Shown here piece after piece: positions 1-8,543 of a DNA stretch of 64,000 nucleotides. Each line of letters opens with the position of its first letter. The first letter of the stretch is position 1. The position numbers and the translations under genes were made by a program. The DNA comes from Gordonia sp. X0973 (GTDB taxonomy: Bacteria > Actinomycetota > Actinomycetes > Mycobacteriales > Mycobacteriaceae): the NCBI RefSeq assembly GCF_013348785.1, contig NZ_CP054691.1, positions 2,170,001 through 2,234,000 of the forward strand, read 5' to 3'. Below the pieces are notes generated by a model. It searched no databases and was not told the origin of the DNA. It worked only from the letters and a program-made list of their open reading frames with translations.

Positions 1-2
1 CC

Positions 3-509
3 CCCGGCACGCGGCTGCGGCCGTCGGTGATGACGCGCCGCATCCCCCGGCTGGCCGGCGCGCCCGACTCGCGCGACGAGATCCTGCTCGGCATCGCCTA
101 CGGCTACCGGGGCGCGCCGGATCAATGGTGGAACCAGCAGCTGCGCATCGGCCTGCGCCAGGCCGGCTGCCCGCCCGACCGCGCGGCCCACCTCCTCGCC
201 GACTACTTCGAGCTGACCGAGCTCCACGTCCATCCGGACGCACAGGGTCTCGGGGTGGGCCAGGCGCTGCTGAACGCGCTGCTGCACGGGCGCCCGGAGG
301 CACGGGTGCTGCTGTCCACCCCGGAGGTGGCCGGCGAGGGCAACCGCGCCTGGGCGCTCTATCGCCGATTCGGATTCGGCGACGTCCTGCGCAACTTCAC
401 CTTCGCCGGCGATCCCCGCCCGTTCGCCTTCCTCGGCCGCGATCTCCCGATCCCGACGACCGACGGTCCCGCGCTGCGCAGTTCGGATACGCGGGTCGGC
501 GGGCCGTGA
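3..509 (+). CDS. GNAT-family N-acetyltransferase, 5'-truncated by the window edge
   Basis: This is the C-terminal part of a GNAT acetyltransferase, a family that transfers an acetyl group from acetyl-CoA to an amine. The acetyl-CoA loop is visible as HPDAQGLGVGQALL (Q-x-x-G-x-G), followed by the typical late segment with ALYRRFGF. The reading frame is open to the first bases of the window. In-frame GTG (27) and ATG (30) codons sit inside what looks like continuing protein, so I treat the gene as truncated. It occupies the position of M. tuberculosis Rv2170. Its stop overlaps the crtO start by 4 bp (GTGA, 506-509), so it is probably the upstream member of the carotenoid operon. The substrate is not predictable. 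Confidence 0.8.
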   Translation, partial: PGTRLRPSVMTRRIPRLAGAPDSRDEILLGIAYGYRGAPDQWWNQQLRIGLRQAGCPPDRAAHLLADYFELTELHVHPDAQGLGVGQALLNALLHGRPEARVLLSTPEVAGEGNRAWALYRRFGFGDVLRNFTFAGDPRPFAFLGRDLPIPTTDGPALRSSDTRVGGP

Positions 510-2104
510 CCGACGACTTCGACGCGATCGTCGTCGGCGCGGGGCACAACGGCCTGATCGCCGCGGCCTACCTGGCGCGGGCGGGCCGCTCGGTGTGCGT
601 ACTCGAACGCGACCCGATCCCCGGCGGCGCGGTGTCCACCGTGCAACGATTCCCCGGCTACGCCGTCGACCGCGGATCCTCGGCGCACCTGATGATCCGG
701 CACACCCCGATCCTCGCCGAACTCGACCTGGCCGCCCACGGACTCCGCTACGCCGACTGCGATCCGTGGGCCTTCGCCCCCGCCGAGACCGACGACGAGC
801 AGCCCATCGTGTTCCGCCGCGACCTGGCGGCCACCTGCGCCTCCATCGAGCGCTCCTGCGGGCGTCGCGACGCGGATGCCTATGCCGCATTCGTCGCGGT
901 GTGGGCGCCGCGGGCACGGGCGATGATGGCCTCGTTCGTCGACGAGCCCACCCCGACGCGGTTCGCGCGGGCCTTCGCCGCCAGCGGTTGGCGCACCCGC
1001 AGCGCGCGGCGCTCGCCCGTCGGCAGGCGGATCGGCGCGTTCTCGTCGATGTCACAGGACATGATGCGGCCGGGCGACGCACTGCTGGACGAGTGGTTCG
1101 ACGCCGAGCGGCTCAAAGCCGCCCTGGCCTGGTTCGGCGCCCAGTCCGGACCGCCGATGGATCTGCCAGGCACCGCGCCGATGGTGGGCTTCGCCGCCCT
1201 GATGCACGACATCCCGCCCGGTCGGGCCATCGGCGGCAGCGGCGCGCTGACCACCGCGTTGCTCGCCCGCCTGGCGTCCGACGGCGCCCGGGTCCACACC
1301 GGCGCCGCGGTCACCGCGCTGCACCGGGAACGCGCCGGTTGGCGCGTGGTCGCCGCCGACGGGCGGGTCCGCCGGGCGCGCCACGTCGTCGCCGCCTGCC
1401 ACATCGGGGCCACGCTGGACCTGCTCGAGGCCGGCGGCCTCCGCACCGCTGACCTGGACCGGTGGCGGCGCGCCATCGTCGTCGGCAACGGGATCGGCAT
1501 CGCCGTGCGGCTGGGCACCACCGCCCTGCCCGCCTACCGGAACCTGCCGGCCGACCTGCCCTCGCACGGTCTGCACAGCGGATTGGGGCTGCTCGTCGCC
1601 GATCGGGCGCTTCTGCGCCGCGCCCGGGCGGCCAGCGTCGTCGGACGGCTGCCCGACCGTCCTGCGGTCCTGCCGATGGGCTTCTCCGCACTCGATCCGA
1701 GTATCGCCCCCGCCGGGCGGCACCTGGTCAACGTCTGGGCGCAGTGGCACCCGTACGCGCTGGCCGACGGCCGGTCCTGGGCCGATGCGGCGCAGCCGGC
1801 CGCCGACGCCGTCGTCGCCGAGATCGAGCGGTTCGCCCCGGGTTTCGCTGGTTCCATCGAGCACTGTCACATCCAGACGCCGGCCGACCTCGAGGCGGAG
1901 CTCGGCCTCCCGGCGGGCAACATCATGCACGTGGAGATGAGCATCGACCAGATGTTCGGCTGGCGACCACACCCCGATCTGGCCGGTCGGCGCGTGCCCG
2001 GAGCACCCGGGCTCGTCCTCGCCGGAGCCTCCACCCATCCCGGCGGAGGGGTCAACGGGAGCAGCGGACGGCTCGCCGCGCGCCACATCCTGGGCCGGAT
2101 CTGA
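506..2104 (+). CDS. crtO: CrtO-type beta-carotene ketolase (FAD-dependent)
   Basis: This 532-aa flavoprotein belongs to the phytoene-desaturase superfamily. It closely resembles, from memory, the Rhodococcus erythropolis CrtO ketolase, which puts 4-keto groups on carotene rings. An N-terminal dinucleotide-binding motif GAGHNG lies at residues 11-16. Next come GGAVSTVQRFPGYAVDRGSS and SSAHLMIRHT. The C-terminal FAD signature reads PGLVLAGASTHPGGGVNGSS. The length matches CrtO rather than a typical 500-aa CrtI. The start is the GTG at 506, which overlaps the upstream stop as GTGA. A longer open frame reaches position 125, but it only runs antiparallel-style through the GNAT gene out of frame. 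Together with crtE, crtI and crtB it predicts keto-carotenoids such as canthaxanthin. A PYROXD2-like oxidoreductase is the alternative. Confidence 0.85.
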   Translation: MTDDFDAIVVGAGHNGLIAAAYLARAGRSVCVLERDPIPGGAVSTVQRFPGYAVDRGSSAHLMIRHTPILAELDLAAHGLRYADCDPWAFAPAETDDEQPIVFRRDLAATCASIERSCGRRDADAYAAFVAVWAPRARAMMASFVDEPTPTRFARAFAASGWRTRSARRSPVGRRIGAFSSMSQDMMRPGDALLDEWFDAERLKAALAWFGAQSGPPMDLPGTAPMVGFAALMHDIPPGRAIGGSGALTTALLARLASDGARVHTGAAVTALHRERAGWRVVAADGRVRRARHVVAACHIGATLDLLEAGGLRTADLDRWRRAIVVGNGIGIAVRLGTTALPAYRNLPADLPSHGLHSGLGLLVADRALLRRARAASVVGRLPDRPAVLPMGFSALDPSIAPAGRHLVNVWAQWHPYALADGRSWADAAQPAADAVVAEIERFAPGFAGSIEHCHIQTPADLEAELGLPAGNIMHVEMSIDQMFGWRPHPDLAGRRVPGAPGLVLAGASTHPGGGVNGSSGRLAARHILGRI

Positions 2105-2117
2105 CGATTGGCCCGCC

Positions 2118-2915
2118 ATGTCTGGCACGATTGAGCGCGTGTCGTCCTCCCCCACCCGCGCAGCCGCACCCCGCACCGGGCCGCGCCGGCTCGTCGCCGC
2201 CGTTGCCGCCCTCCTCCTGGTTCCCCTGCTCGGCGGGTGTCTGACCCGCTCGACGACGGTGGGCGACCGGTTCTCCGGCGAGATCATCGTCGCCACCTCG
2301 TCGGACAACCCGAACGGGGTGCCGCGCCTGGACATCCCGCAGTCGATGTCCGAGCGCGTCACGCTCTCCGACTTCACCGGCACCATCGGCCCGGACGGCT
2401 CGGTGACGACGAAGTCCGACAAGGACTCGGCGCCGGGCCAACCGCAGAAGGGCCCGACGAAGACCGGGACGCGCGCGGTGTACTCGGACCTCACCGCCGG
2501 CCAGTTCAGCCAGCTCGGCGACATCATCGCCGCCTCGTTCATCGGGACCGGGGCCGCGATGGACCTGTCCACCAAGCGCAGCGGCGACGCCGTGCGCATG
2601 ACCGGAACGGCCGACTTCAGCGACCTGGTGGACGGCCGCGACGTCGTCTACTTCCTGGTCACCTTCGCCGGCGACATCGGCGGGACCAACGGGATCCAGC
2701 AGGGTGACAAGAGCGCAGCCTGGGTGGTGCCGATCGGCAAGTCCAGCGACCTGAACGCCGACGCACGCTACCCCGACCCGGCCAGCGCCGCGCTGCCCAG
2801 CTGGTCGTATTTCGTGGCGTTCCTGTGCCTGCTCGCCGTCGGGGTGGTCGCCTGGTACGCGCGCCGCGAGCACCAGGCCGACACCACTCCGCGCCCCGGC
2901 GCCCCGGCGCGGTGA
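2118..2915 (+). CDS. lppM: LppM-like membrane-anchored lipoprotein
   Basis: A 265-aa predicted lipoprotein. After a basic N-terminus and a hydrophobic stretch there is a lipobox ending LLGGC, so the mature lipid-modified Cys lies near residue 41. A second hydrophobic segment near the C-terminus (YFVAFLCLLAVGVVAWY) is followed by Arg residues, which suggests a C-terminal membrane anchor. This arrangement and position match M. tuberculosis LppM (Rv2171), which is linked to mannosylated glycolipids and phagosome biology. The start may be ATG 2118 or GTG 2139; the latter gives a more typical signal peptide length. The stop overlaps the crtE GTG (GTGA, 2912-2915), so translation of the two is probably coupled. 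Confidence 0.8.
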   Translation: MSGTIERVSSSPTRAAAPRTGPRRLVAAVAALLLVPLLGGCLTRSTTVGDRFSGEIIVATSSDNPNGVPRLDIPQSMSERVTLSDFTGTIGPDGSVTTKSDKDSAPGQPQKGPTKTGTRAVYSDLTAGQFSQLGDIIAASFIGTGAAMDLSTKRSGDAVRMTGTADFSDLVDGRDVVYFLVTFAGDIGGTNGIQQGDKSAAWVVPIGKSSDLNADARYPDPASAALPSWSYFVAFLCLLAVGVVAWYARREHQADTTPRPGAPAR

Positions 2916-3976
2916 GCGGCGCGACCGGACTGCCCGAGCAGCTGACGACACGCCTGCGCACCGTCTTCGACGACGCGCGGACCCGGGCGGCGGGGATCGG
3001 CCCCGCTGTCGTCGACGCCACCGACGTCTTGGCCGACTTCGTCCTCGGCGGCGGCAAGCGGGTCCGCCCGCGGTTCGCCGAGGCCGGGCGCGCCGTCGCC
3101 CACGGCGCCCGGGCGGTCGTGCCGGCCGCCGACGACACCGATGCCGCCCTCGTCGACCTCGGGGCCGCGCTCGAACTGGTCCAGGCCTGCGCCCTCGTCC
3201 ACGACGACATCATCGACGCCTCGGACACCCGTCGCGGCAACCCGACGGTGCATCGCGTCTTCGCGGCCCGCCACGCCGGGGACCGCTGGCTCGGGGACCC
3301 GGATCGGTTCGGCGAGTCGATGGCCATCCTGATCGGCGATCTCGCCCTGGCCTGGGCCGACGACCTCGCCGCCGGACTGCCCGCCCGTCTCGCGCCGACC
3401 TGGCGCACGATGCGGACCGAGGTGCTGGCCGGCCAGCTCCTCGACATCGTCAACGAGGCGGGCCGCGACGAATCCCTCGGCGCCGCCGAGAAGGTGATCA
3501 GGTTCAAGACCGCCGGTTACACGGTCGCCCGGCCGCTCGAACTGGGCGCGGTCCTCGGCGGCGCCGACGACGACCTCGTCGCCGCTCTGCGCACCATCGG
3601 CCTCGACCTGGGCGCGGCATTCCAGCTGCGCGACGACCTGCTCGGCGTCTACGGCGATCCCCGCGTGACCGGCAAACCCTCCGGCGACGACCTGGTCACC
3701 GGAAAGCGCACGGTGCTGATCGCGGAGGGATTCTCGCGGTCGGCCCCCGGGCAGGCCGACGAGCTGCGCACCCTGCTGGGGACCGACCTCGACGACGCCG
3801 GGCTGGCCCGTGCCCGGGCGATCCTCACCGAATCGGGGGCACAGGCCGCCGTCGAGGCGCGGATCGATTCGACACTGGCATCTGCCCTGTCGGCCATCGA
3901 TTCCCTGCCGACCAGCACGGAGGCGCGCGACCGCCTCGCCGGGCTCGCCCACGACATCACCCACCGTGCGGCGTAG
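2912..3976 (+). CDS. crtE: Geranylgeranyl diphosphate synthase (polyprenyl synthetase)
   Basis: A trans-prenyltransferase of 354 aa. The first Asp-rich motif is DDIID at about residues 98-102, and the second is DDLLGVYGD at about 241-249. GGGKRVRPR, the usual isopentenyl-diphosphate-binding region, lies near residue 47. The enzyme should condense isopentenyl diphosphate with allylic diphosphates to make GGPP, the substrate of phytoene synthase. It corresponds to IdsA2 (Rv2173) in M. tuberculosis, where no carotenoid genes flank it. The GTG start at 2912 overlaps the lppM stop; upstream codons in the same frame lie inside lppM. Chain length is inferred from context, since the gene sits with crtI, crtB and crtO. 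Confidence 0.88.
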   Translation: MSGATGLPEQLTTRLRTVFDDARTRAAGIGPAVVDATDVLADFVLGGGKRVRPRFAEAGRAVAHGARAVVPAADDTDAALVDLGAALELVQACALVHDDIIDASDTRRGNPTVHRVFAARHAGDRWLGDPDRFGESMAILIGDLALAWADDLAAGLPARLAPTWRTMRTEVLAGQLLDIVNEAGRDESLGAAEKVIRFKTAGYTVARPLELGAVLGGADDDLVAALRTIGLDLGAAFQLRDDLLGVYGDPRVTGKPSGDDLVTGKRTVLIAEGFSRSAPGQADELRTLLGTDLDDAGLARARAILTESGAQAAVEARIDSTLASALSAIDSLPTSTEARDRLAGLAHDITHRAA

Positions 3977-5591
3977 CGCCCGCCGCGCCCCGCGCCGGGT
4001 GGGTGGACCCACGAAGCGGGTCGTCGTCATCGGCGCCGGGTTGTCCGGCCTGTCGGCCGCCCTGCACCTGCGCGGCGCCGGACACGAGGTGACCGTCGTC
4101 GAATCCGGCGGGATTCCCGGCGGCCTGGTGCGGACCGAGACGATCGCCGCGGCCGACGGATCGGCGTATCGGTTCGACACCGGCGCGACGATCCTGACCA
4201 TGCCGCGGCTCGCCGTCGACGCGTTGGCCGCGGTCGGGGTCGATCCGGCGCGCGCGGCGGCCGACCTGGATCTGCTCCCGGTCGACCCGACCTACGTCGC
4301 GCGGTTCGCCGACGGCACCCAGCTCGACGTCGCCGCCGACCGCGACGCGCGGATCGCCGGGATCGCCGACGTCTTCGGCGCCGACACCGCCGCCGGTGCC
4401 GCCCGGCTCACCGACTGGCTCGCCGAACTCCACGACATCGAGTTCGACCACTTCATCGACCGCAACCACGACGCGGTCCCCGACTTCGTGCGCGGCGACA
4501 TGGCCGCGGCGACGCGGCGGCTGCTGCGCCACGGTGCCACCCGCGGGTTGACCGGGGCCATCAAACGCTTCACGAAAGACGAACGGCTGCAACGGGTCTA
4601 CTCCTTCCAGGCGCTCTACGCCGGCGTGCCCCCGGCCCGTGCGGCGGCGATCTACGGGGTCATCGCCCACATGGACATCGGTCTGGGGGTGTCCTACCCG
4701 GCGAACGGGATGGGCCGGATCGGCGAGGTGCTCGCCGACGGGTTGATCGGGGCCGGCGGCGAGATCCGGTATGCGACGAGGGCCGTCGGGTTCTCCCGTC
4801 GGGGCGATCGGATCGACGGCGTCCGCGTCACCGCGACCGGCAACGGCGGGAGGATCGACGACGGCGCGGTCATCCCCGCCGACGTCGTGGTCGCGGCCTG
4901 CGGCAGCGCCGCCCTGGCGGGAATCTGGGGCGAGTCGGCCCCCGACCGGGCGATCCGCTATTCGCCCAGCGCCGTCGTCGCCCATCTCGCCGTCGACGAG
5001 GCGGCCGCCGCCCGGTGGCCGGACGACCACCACACCATCGACTTCGGCGCGGCCTGGGCCGACACCTTCCGCCAGATCGCGCCGCGCCGCAACGGCCGCG
5101 GCGAGCCGATGCGCGACGCCTCGGTCCTGATCACCCGACCGGGCAAGACGAGCCCGGGGCGCTTCACGAGCGGCGGCCGCGAGGCCGTCTCGGTGCTGTG
5201 GCCGACCCCGAACCTCGACGCCGCACCACGACTGGACTGGGAGCGGTTCGGCCCCGGGTATGTGGCCCGCTCGCTCGGGGAGCTCGCGGCGCGCGGCTAT
5301 CGGGGCATCGACGGCGCCGAGGTGCTGCGCGTCGACACCCCGGCGACCTGGGCGGCGCGCGGATACGCCGCCGGGACGCCGTTCGCGGCCGCGCACACCG
5401 TGCGCCAGACCGGGCCGCTGCGCACCGGCAACCTCGATCCGCGCGCCGAGAACCTGGTGCTCGCGGGAGCCGACACGGTCCCCGGCGTCGGCATCCCGCC
5501 GGTCCTGGTCTCCGGCCGCCTCGCCGCCGACCGCATCACGCCGATGCCCGCACGTGCGTCGGCGACGGGCGCCGCCGACGCGGGACATTAG
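3966..5591 (+). CDS. crtI: Phytoene desaturase CrtI
   Basis: A 541-aa FAD-dependent desaturase that should convert phytoene towards lycopene. The FAD-binding beta-alpha-beta motif GAGLSG is at residues 23-28, followed by GIPGGLVRTE and FDTGATILTMP. The middle contains the family segment GLGVSYPANGMGRIGEVLADG. The C-terminal signature is PGVGIPPVLVSGRLAADRI. I chose the GTG at 3966, which overlaps the crtE stop by 11 bp. A GTG at 3999 is also possible and gives a start closer to the Rossmann motif. The gene ends 9 bp before mptA. Number of desaturation steps cannot be read from sequence. Confidence 0.87.
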   Translation: MRRSARRAPRRVGGPTKRVVVIGAGLSGLSAALHLRGAGHEVTVVESGGIPGGLVRTETIAAADGSAYRFDTGATILTMPRLAVDALAAVGVDPARAAADLDLLPVDPTYVARFADGTQLDVAADRDARIAGIADVFGADTAAGAARLTDWLAELHDIEFDHFIDRNHDAVPDFVRGDMAAATRRLLRHGATRGLTGAIKRFTKDERLQRVYSFQALYAGVPPARAAAIYGVIAHMDIGLGVSYPANGMGRIGEVLADGLIGAGGEIRYATRAVGFSRRGDRIDGVRVTATGNGGRIDDGAVIPADVVVAACGSAALAGIWGESAPDRAIRYSPSAVVAHLAVDEAAAARWPDDHHTIDFGAAWADTFRQIAPRRNGRGEPMRDASVLITRPGKTSPGRFTSGGREAVSVLWPTPNLDAAPRLDWERFGPGYVARSLGELAARGYRGIDGAEVLRVDTPATWAARGYAAGTPFAAAHTVRQTGPLRTGNLDPRAENLVLAGADTVPGVGIPPVLVSGRLAADRITPMPARASATGAADAGH

Positions 5592-5600
5592 GATCGCAGC

Positions 5601-7142
5601 GTGACGGTGCGCACGGATTCGTGGTGGCGGTGGCGGGAGTTCCCCGCCGGCGTCGCCGCCTCGGTACTCGTCGCCCTCGGCGCCTTCGGCGTCGCCGACA
5701 TCCCGCGGGTCAACACCGTCGCCCAGGATGCCGGATTGGCCTGGTTGACCTACGGGCACGGCAAAACCCTTGCCGCCGTTGCCTTCTGGGTCGGTGTCGC
5801 GGTCCTCGTCGTCTGTTGGGTGCGGATCGGTCGGATCGTCGGCGGGGCCGACGCCTCCGGCGCACCGCGCCCGACGGTGAAGCAGGTGCAAATCGCCGTG
5901 CTCGCCTGGGCGACCCCGCTGACGATGACCGTCCCGATCTACAGCCGCGACATCTACGCCTACCTCGCGCAGGCCCAGGTCTTCCGCGGCGGCTTCAACC
6001 CCTACTCCGACGGCCCGGTGCACACCCCGGGTCCGTTGCTGGACTCGATGGCCCAGGTCTGGGCGTCGACCACCGCGCCCTACGGCCCGACATTCATGTG
6101 GCTGGGCCGCGGCGTGGCCGCCCTGGCCGACGAGAACCCCATCCTCGGGGTGCAGTTGATGCGCGCCGTCCTGATCCCCGGGCTGCTGTTGGCGCTGTGG
6201 GCCGTCCCCCGGCTCGCGGAACACTTCGGGGCCTCCCCGCAACAGGGGCTGTGGCTGGCGCTGCTCAACCCGATGGTCCTGATCCACCTGGTGGCCGGGG
6301 CGCATGTCGAGCTCCTCATGATGGGGGTGCTGGTCACCGGCGTCACGCTGGCGGTGCGCGGGCGCCACGTCGGGGGGCTGGCCGTCCTCGGCCTGGCCGC
6401 GACCATCAAGATCACCGCCGCGATCGCCATCCCGTTCCTCTTCTGGATCTGGCTCGCTCACCTGCGGGACACCCGTCGCGACCTGCCGCATGGCGACTCC
6501 CCGCGACGCGAGCTGCCCCGGCGCGAGCTGCCCCGGCGCGTCGTCGCAGGGGTCTTCGCGGCCACCGCCGCGATCCCGCTCGCCGTCTTCGCCGCGATCA
6601 CCGCGGTGTCCGGACTCGGACTCGGCTGGCTGACCGGGTTGGGGTGGGCCGGTCGAATCATCAACTGGCTCTCGGTCCCCACCCTCGTCGGCCACGTGAT
6701 CACCTGGGTCGCCGCCCCCTGGCACGCCCTCAACCTGCAGTCGGTGCTGGTCTACACGCGCGGGGTCGGCGCCGCGGCGCTGGCGCTGATCCTCGTCGGG
6801 CTGTGGATCGCCTTCCGCCAATCGGAGCGGCGCGCGATGGCCGGGATGGTGTGGGCGATGCTGGCCGTCCTGCTGCTCGAGCCCTCCACCCTGCCCTGGT
6901 ACTACACGTGGGCGTTGTGCCTGGTAGTGGCGTTCACACTGCCGTTGCGGGTGCGCGCGCTGATCGTCGCGGCGTCGACGGTGCTGCTGATCGTCTTTCA
7001 ACCGGACGACTCGATCGTGCTGTACAAACCGCTTCCGCTGCTGCTGGCCTTCGCCCTGGCCGCCCTCGCCGCCGCCTCCCTGCTGCGCCCCGACCCGCTG
7101 CGGCTGCGTCGACTCGCCTTCACCGGTCCGCATGAATCCTGA
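5601..7142 (+). CDS. mptA: Alpha-1,6-mannopyranosyltransferase MptA (GT-C family)
   Basis: A 513-aa multi-pass membrane protein of the polyprenol-phosphomannose-dependent mannosyltransferase family. About a dozen hydrophobic segments are visible. The first large extracytoplasmic loop carries SRDIYAYLAQAQ with Asp117, as expected for GT-C enzymes that use decaprenyl-phosphomannose. It should extend the alpha-1,6-mannan backbone of lipomannan. The position next to the prenyl synthase gene is that of M. tuberculosis mptA (Rv2174). A charged cytoplasmic loop near residue 300 contains a perfect 15-bp duplication encoding RRELPRRELPRR. The start is GTG 5601, and the last 11 bp overlap crtB. The related MptB is an alternative by family, but synteny favours MptA. 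Confidence 0.85.
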   Translation: MTVRTDSWWRWREFPAGVAASVLVALGAFGVADIPRVNTVAQDAGLAWLTYGHGKTLAAVAFWVGVAVLVVCWVRIGRIVGGADASGAPRPTVKQVQIAVLAWATPLTMTVPIYSRDIYAYLAQAQVFRGGFNPYSDGPVHTPGPLLDSMAQVWASTTAPYGPTFMWLGRGVAALADENPILGVQLMRAVLIPGLLLALWAVPRLAEHFGASPQQGLWLALLNPMVLIHLVAGAHVELLMMGVLVTGVTLAVRGRHVGGLAVLGLAATIKITAAIAIPFLFWIWLAHLRDTRRDLPHGDSPRRELPRRELPRRVVAGVFAATAAIPLAVFAAITAVSGLGLGWLTGLGWAGRIINWLSVPTLVGHVITWVAAPWHALNLQSVLVYTRGVGAAALALILVGLWIAFRQSERRAMAGMVWAMLAVLLLEPSTLPWYYTWALCLVVAFTLPLRVRALIVAASTVLLIVFQPDDSIVLYKPLPLLLAFALAALAAASLLRPDPLRLRRLAFTGPHES

Positions 7143-8052
7143 TCGGGGCTATGCGCTCGGTGCCCGGCTGTCGGCCGAGCACGGGCGGACCTACCACCTG
7201 GCCGCACGCCTGTTGCCGCCGCCGAATCGGCACGCGGTCCACGCCCTCTACGGCTTCGCCCGCACCGCCGACGACATCGTCGACCACCCGCCCCGCGTCG
7301 GGGCCGACGACCGGGCCGACCGGCTGGACTCGCTGTTCGCCGCGCTCGACGCGACCCTGCACGGGCGGCCCCCGGTGCAGGACATCGCCCCGGGAACCGC
7401 GGACCTGCTCGCCGCGGTGGCCGATTCGGTACGACGGTTCGGCATCGACCCGTCGTTGTTCGACGCGTTCGGCAGGTCCATGCGCATGGACCTGCCGTCG
7501 GCACCGGAGTTCACCGACCGCTACCGCGATTGGGAACAGCTGCGCGAATACACCTACGGATCGGCCGCGGTGATCGGGCTCATGCTGCTGCCCGTGTTGG
7601 GCGCCGACGCCGACGACCCCGCGCTGGCCGACGGGGCCGCGGCGCTGGGCGAAGCCTTCCAGCTGACCAACTTCCTCCGCGACGTCGGCGAGGACCTGGA
7701 CCGCGGCCGGATCTACCTCCCGGCCGACGAGCTCGCGGTCTTCGGCGTGGACGAGGCGCATCTGCGGGACTGTCGGCGGCACGGTCGGGTCAGTCCGCGA
7801 CTGCGGCGCGCGCTCGCGCATATCGCGGCGGTGAACCGCGACTGGTACCGGCGCGCGGAACCGGCCGTGGCGGCGCTCCCGGCCCGCAGCCGCCCCGCCA
7901 TCGCGGCCGCCGCCCGCTCCTACGCCGACATCCTCGCCGTCATCGCCGACGGCGGCTACGAGGTCTTCGCCGGTCGGGCCGTGGTGCCCGCGCACCGGCG
8001 CGCGGGTCACGCCGCCGCGGCGCTGCTACTGCGGCGAGACCGAATCCGCTGA
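7132..8052 (+). CDS. crtB: Phytoene synthase CrtB
   Basis: A squalene/phytoene synthase of 306 aa that should join two GGPP molecules head to head to make phytoene. Both Mg-diphosphate motifs are present: DDIVD at residues 47-51 and DVGED at 184-188, the latter within NFLRDVGEDLDRGRIYLP. The usual YGFARTADD and the Tyr-rich middle are also there. The ATG at 7132 overlaps the mptA stop by 11 bp, so it is the last gene of the coupled carotenoid/lipomannan operon. No lycopene cyclase gene is visible in the window. Confidence 0.9.
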   Translation: MNPDRGYALGARLSAEHGRTYHLAARLLPPPNRHAVHALYGFARTADDIVDHPPRVGADDRADRLDSLFAALDATLHGRPPVQDIAPGTADLLAAVADSVRRFGIDPSLFDAFGRSMRMDLPSAPEFTDRYRDWEQLREYTYGSAAVIGLMLLPVLGADADDPALADGAAALGEAFQLTNFLRDVGEDLDRGRIYLPADELAVFGVDEAHLRDCRRHGRVSPRLRRALAHIAAVNRDWYRRAEPAVAALPARSRPAIAAAARSYADILAVIADGGYEVFAGRAVVPAHRRAGHAAAALLLRRDRIR

Positions 8053-8103
8053 TCGACGCCGCGTGTTCGCCGGTACCCGGGCACGTCACCGGGCCGATCG
8101 CGG

Positions 8104-8469
8104 CTAGAAGGCGGCGGCTTGCGCGCGGCGGATGACCTCGCGCGCGGAATGGGTGTGGATGGCCGCGGCCGGATAGACGCCGAGGTCGTCGATCTCGGTG
8201 AACAGCCAGGCCATCGCCTCGTCGCGGCTGTAACCACCGTCGAGCAGCACCTCCACCAGCCCGGTGAAATGCTTGGCGATGCCGTGCTCGTCGAGGAACA
8301 GGGCCGGGACGACGGGCTCGCCGCCGCGCGAGAGGCCCAGCAGCTGATGGTCGTGGATCAGCGTGCGCACCCGATTGCTCGAGACGCCGAGACGGCGGGC
8401 CACCTCGTTCAGGGACAGGACCTCTGCGTCGGCGGGAAGACAGTCGTCAGACAGCGGCAGCGAACTCAC
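8104..8469 (-). CDS. DNA-binding protein Rv2175c (winged HTH, PknL substrate homologue)
   Basis: A 121-aa protein with an N-terminal helix-turn-helix (LSLNEVARRLGVSSNRVRTLI) and a conserved C-terminal half ending AREVIRRAQAAAF. It matches M. tuberculosis Rv2175c, a DNA-binding protein phosphorylated by the adjacent kinase PknL. I placed the start at the GTG at 8469 because a GGTAGG Shine-Dalgarno-like run lies 9 nt upstream. GTG codons at 8478 and 8475 are alternatives, and the frame stays open into pknL. It is divergent from pknL with only about 75 bp between starts, which fits a kinase-substrate pair sharing a promoter region. Confidence 0.82.
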   Translation of the reverse strand: MSSLPLSDDCLPADAEVLSLNEVARRLGVSSNRVRTLIHDHQLLGLSRGGEPVVPALFLDEHGIAKHFTGLVEVLLDGGYSRDEAMAWLFTEIDDLGVYPAAAIHTHSAREVIRRAQAAAF

Positions 8470-8543
8470 GACCACCACCCTACCCAGCGCCGTGCGGCTG
8501 TGCCTGCGGGGCACGGGCCGCTTTGCCCGGTACATTCGCAGTC

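Noticed and set aside
3957..7133. 1058-codon open frame antisense to crtI and mptA
   Set aside because: Composition artefact of high-GC codon bias; Gly/Asp/Arg-rich, no domain, and real genes lie on the other strand.
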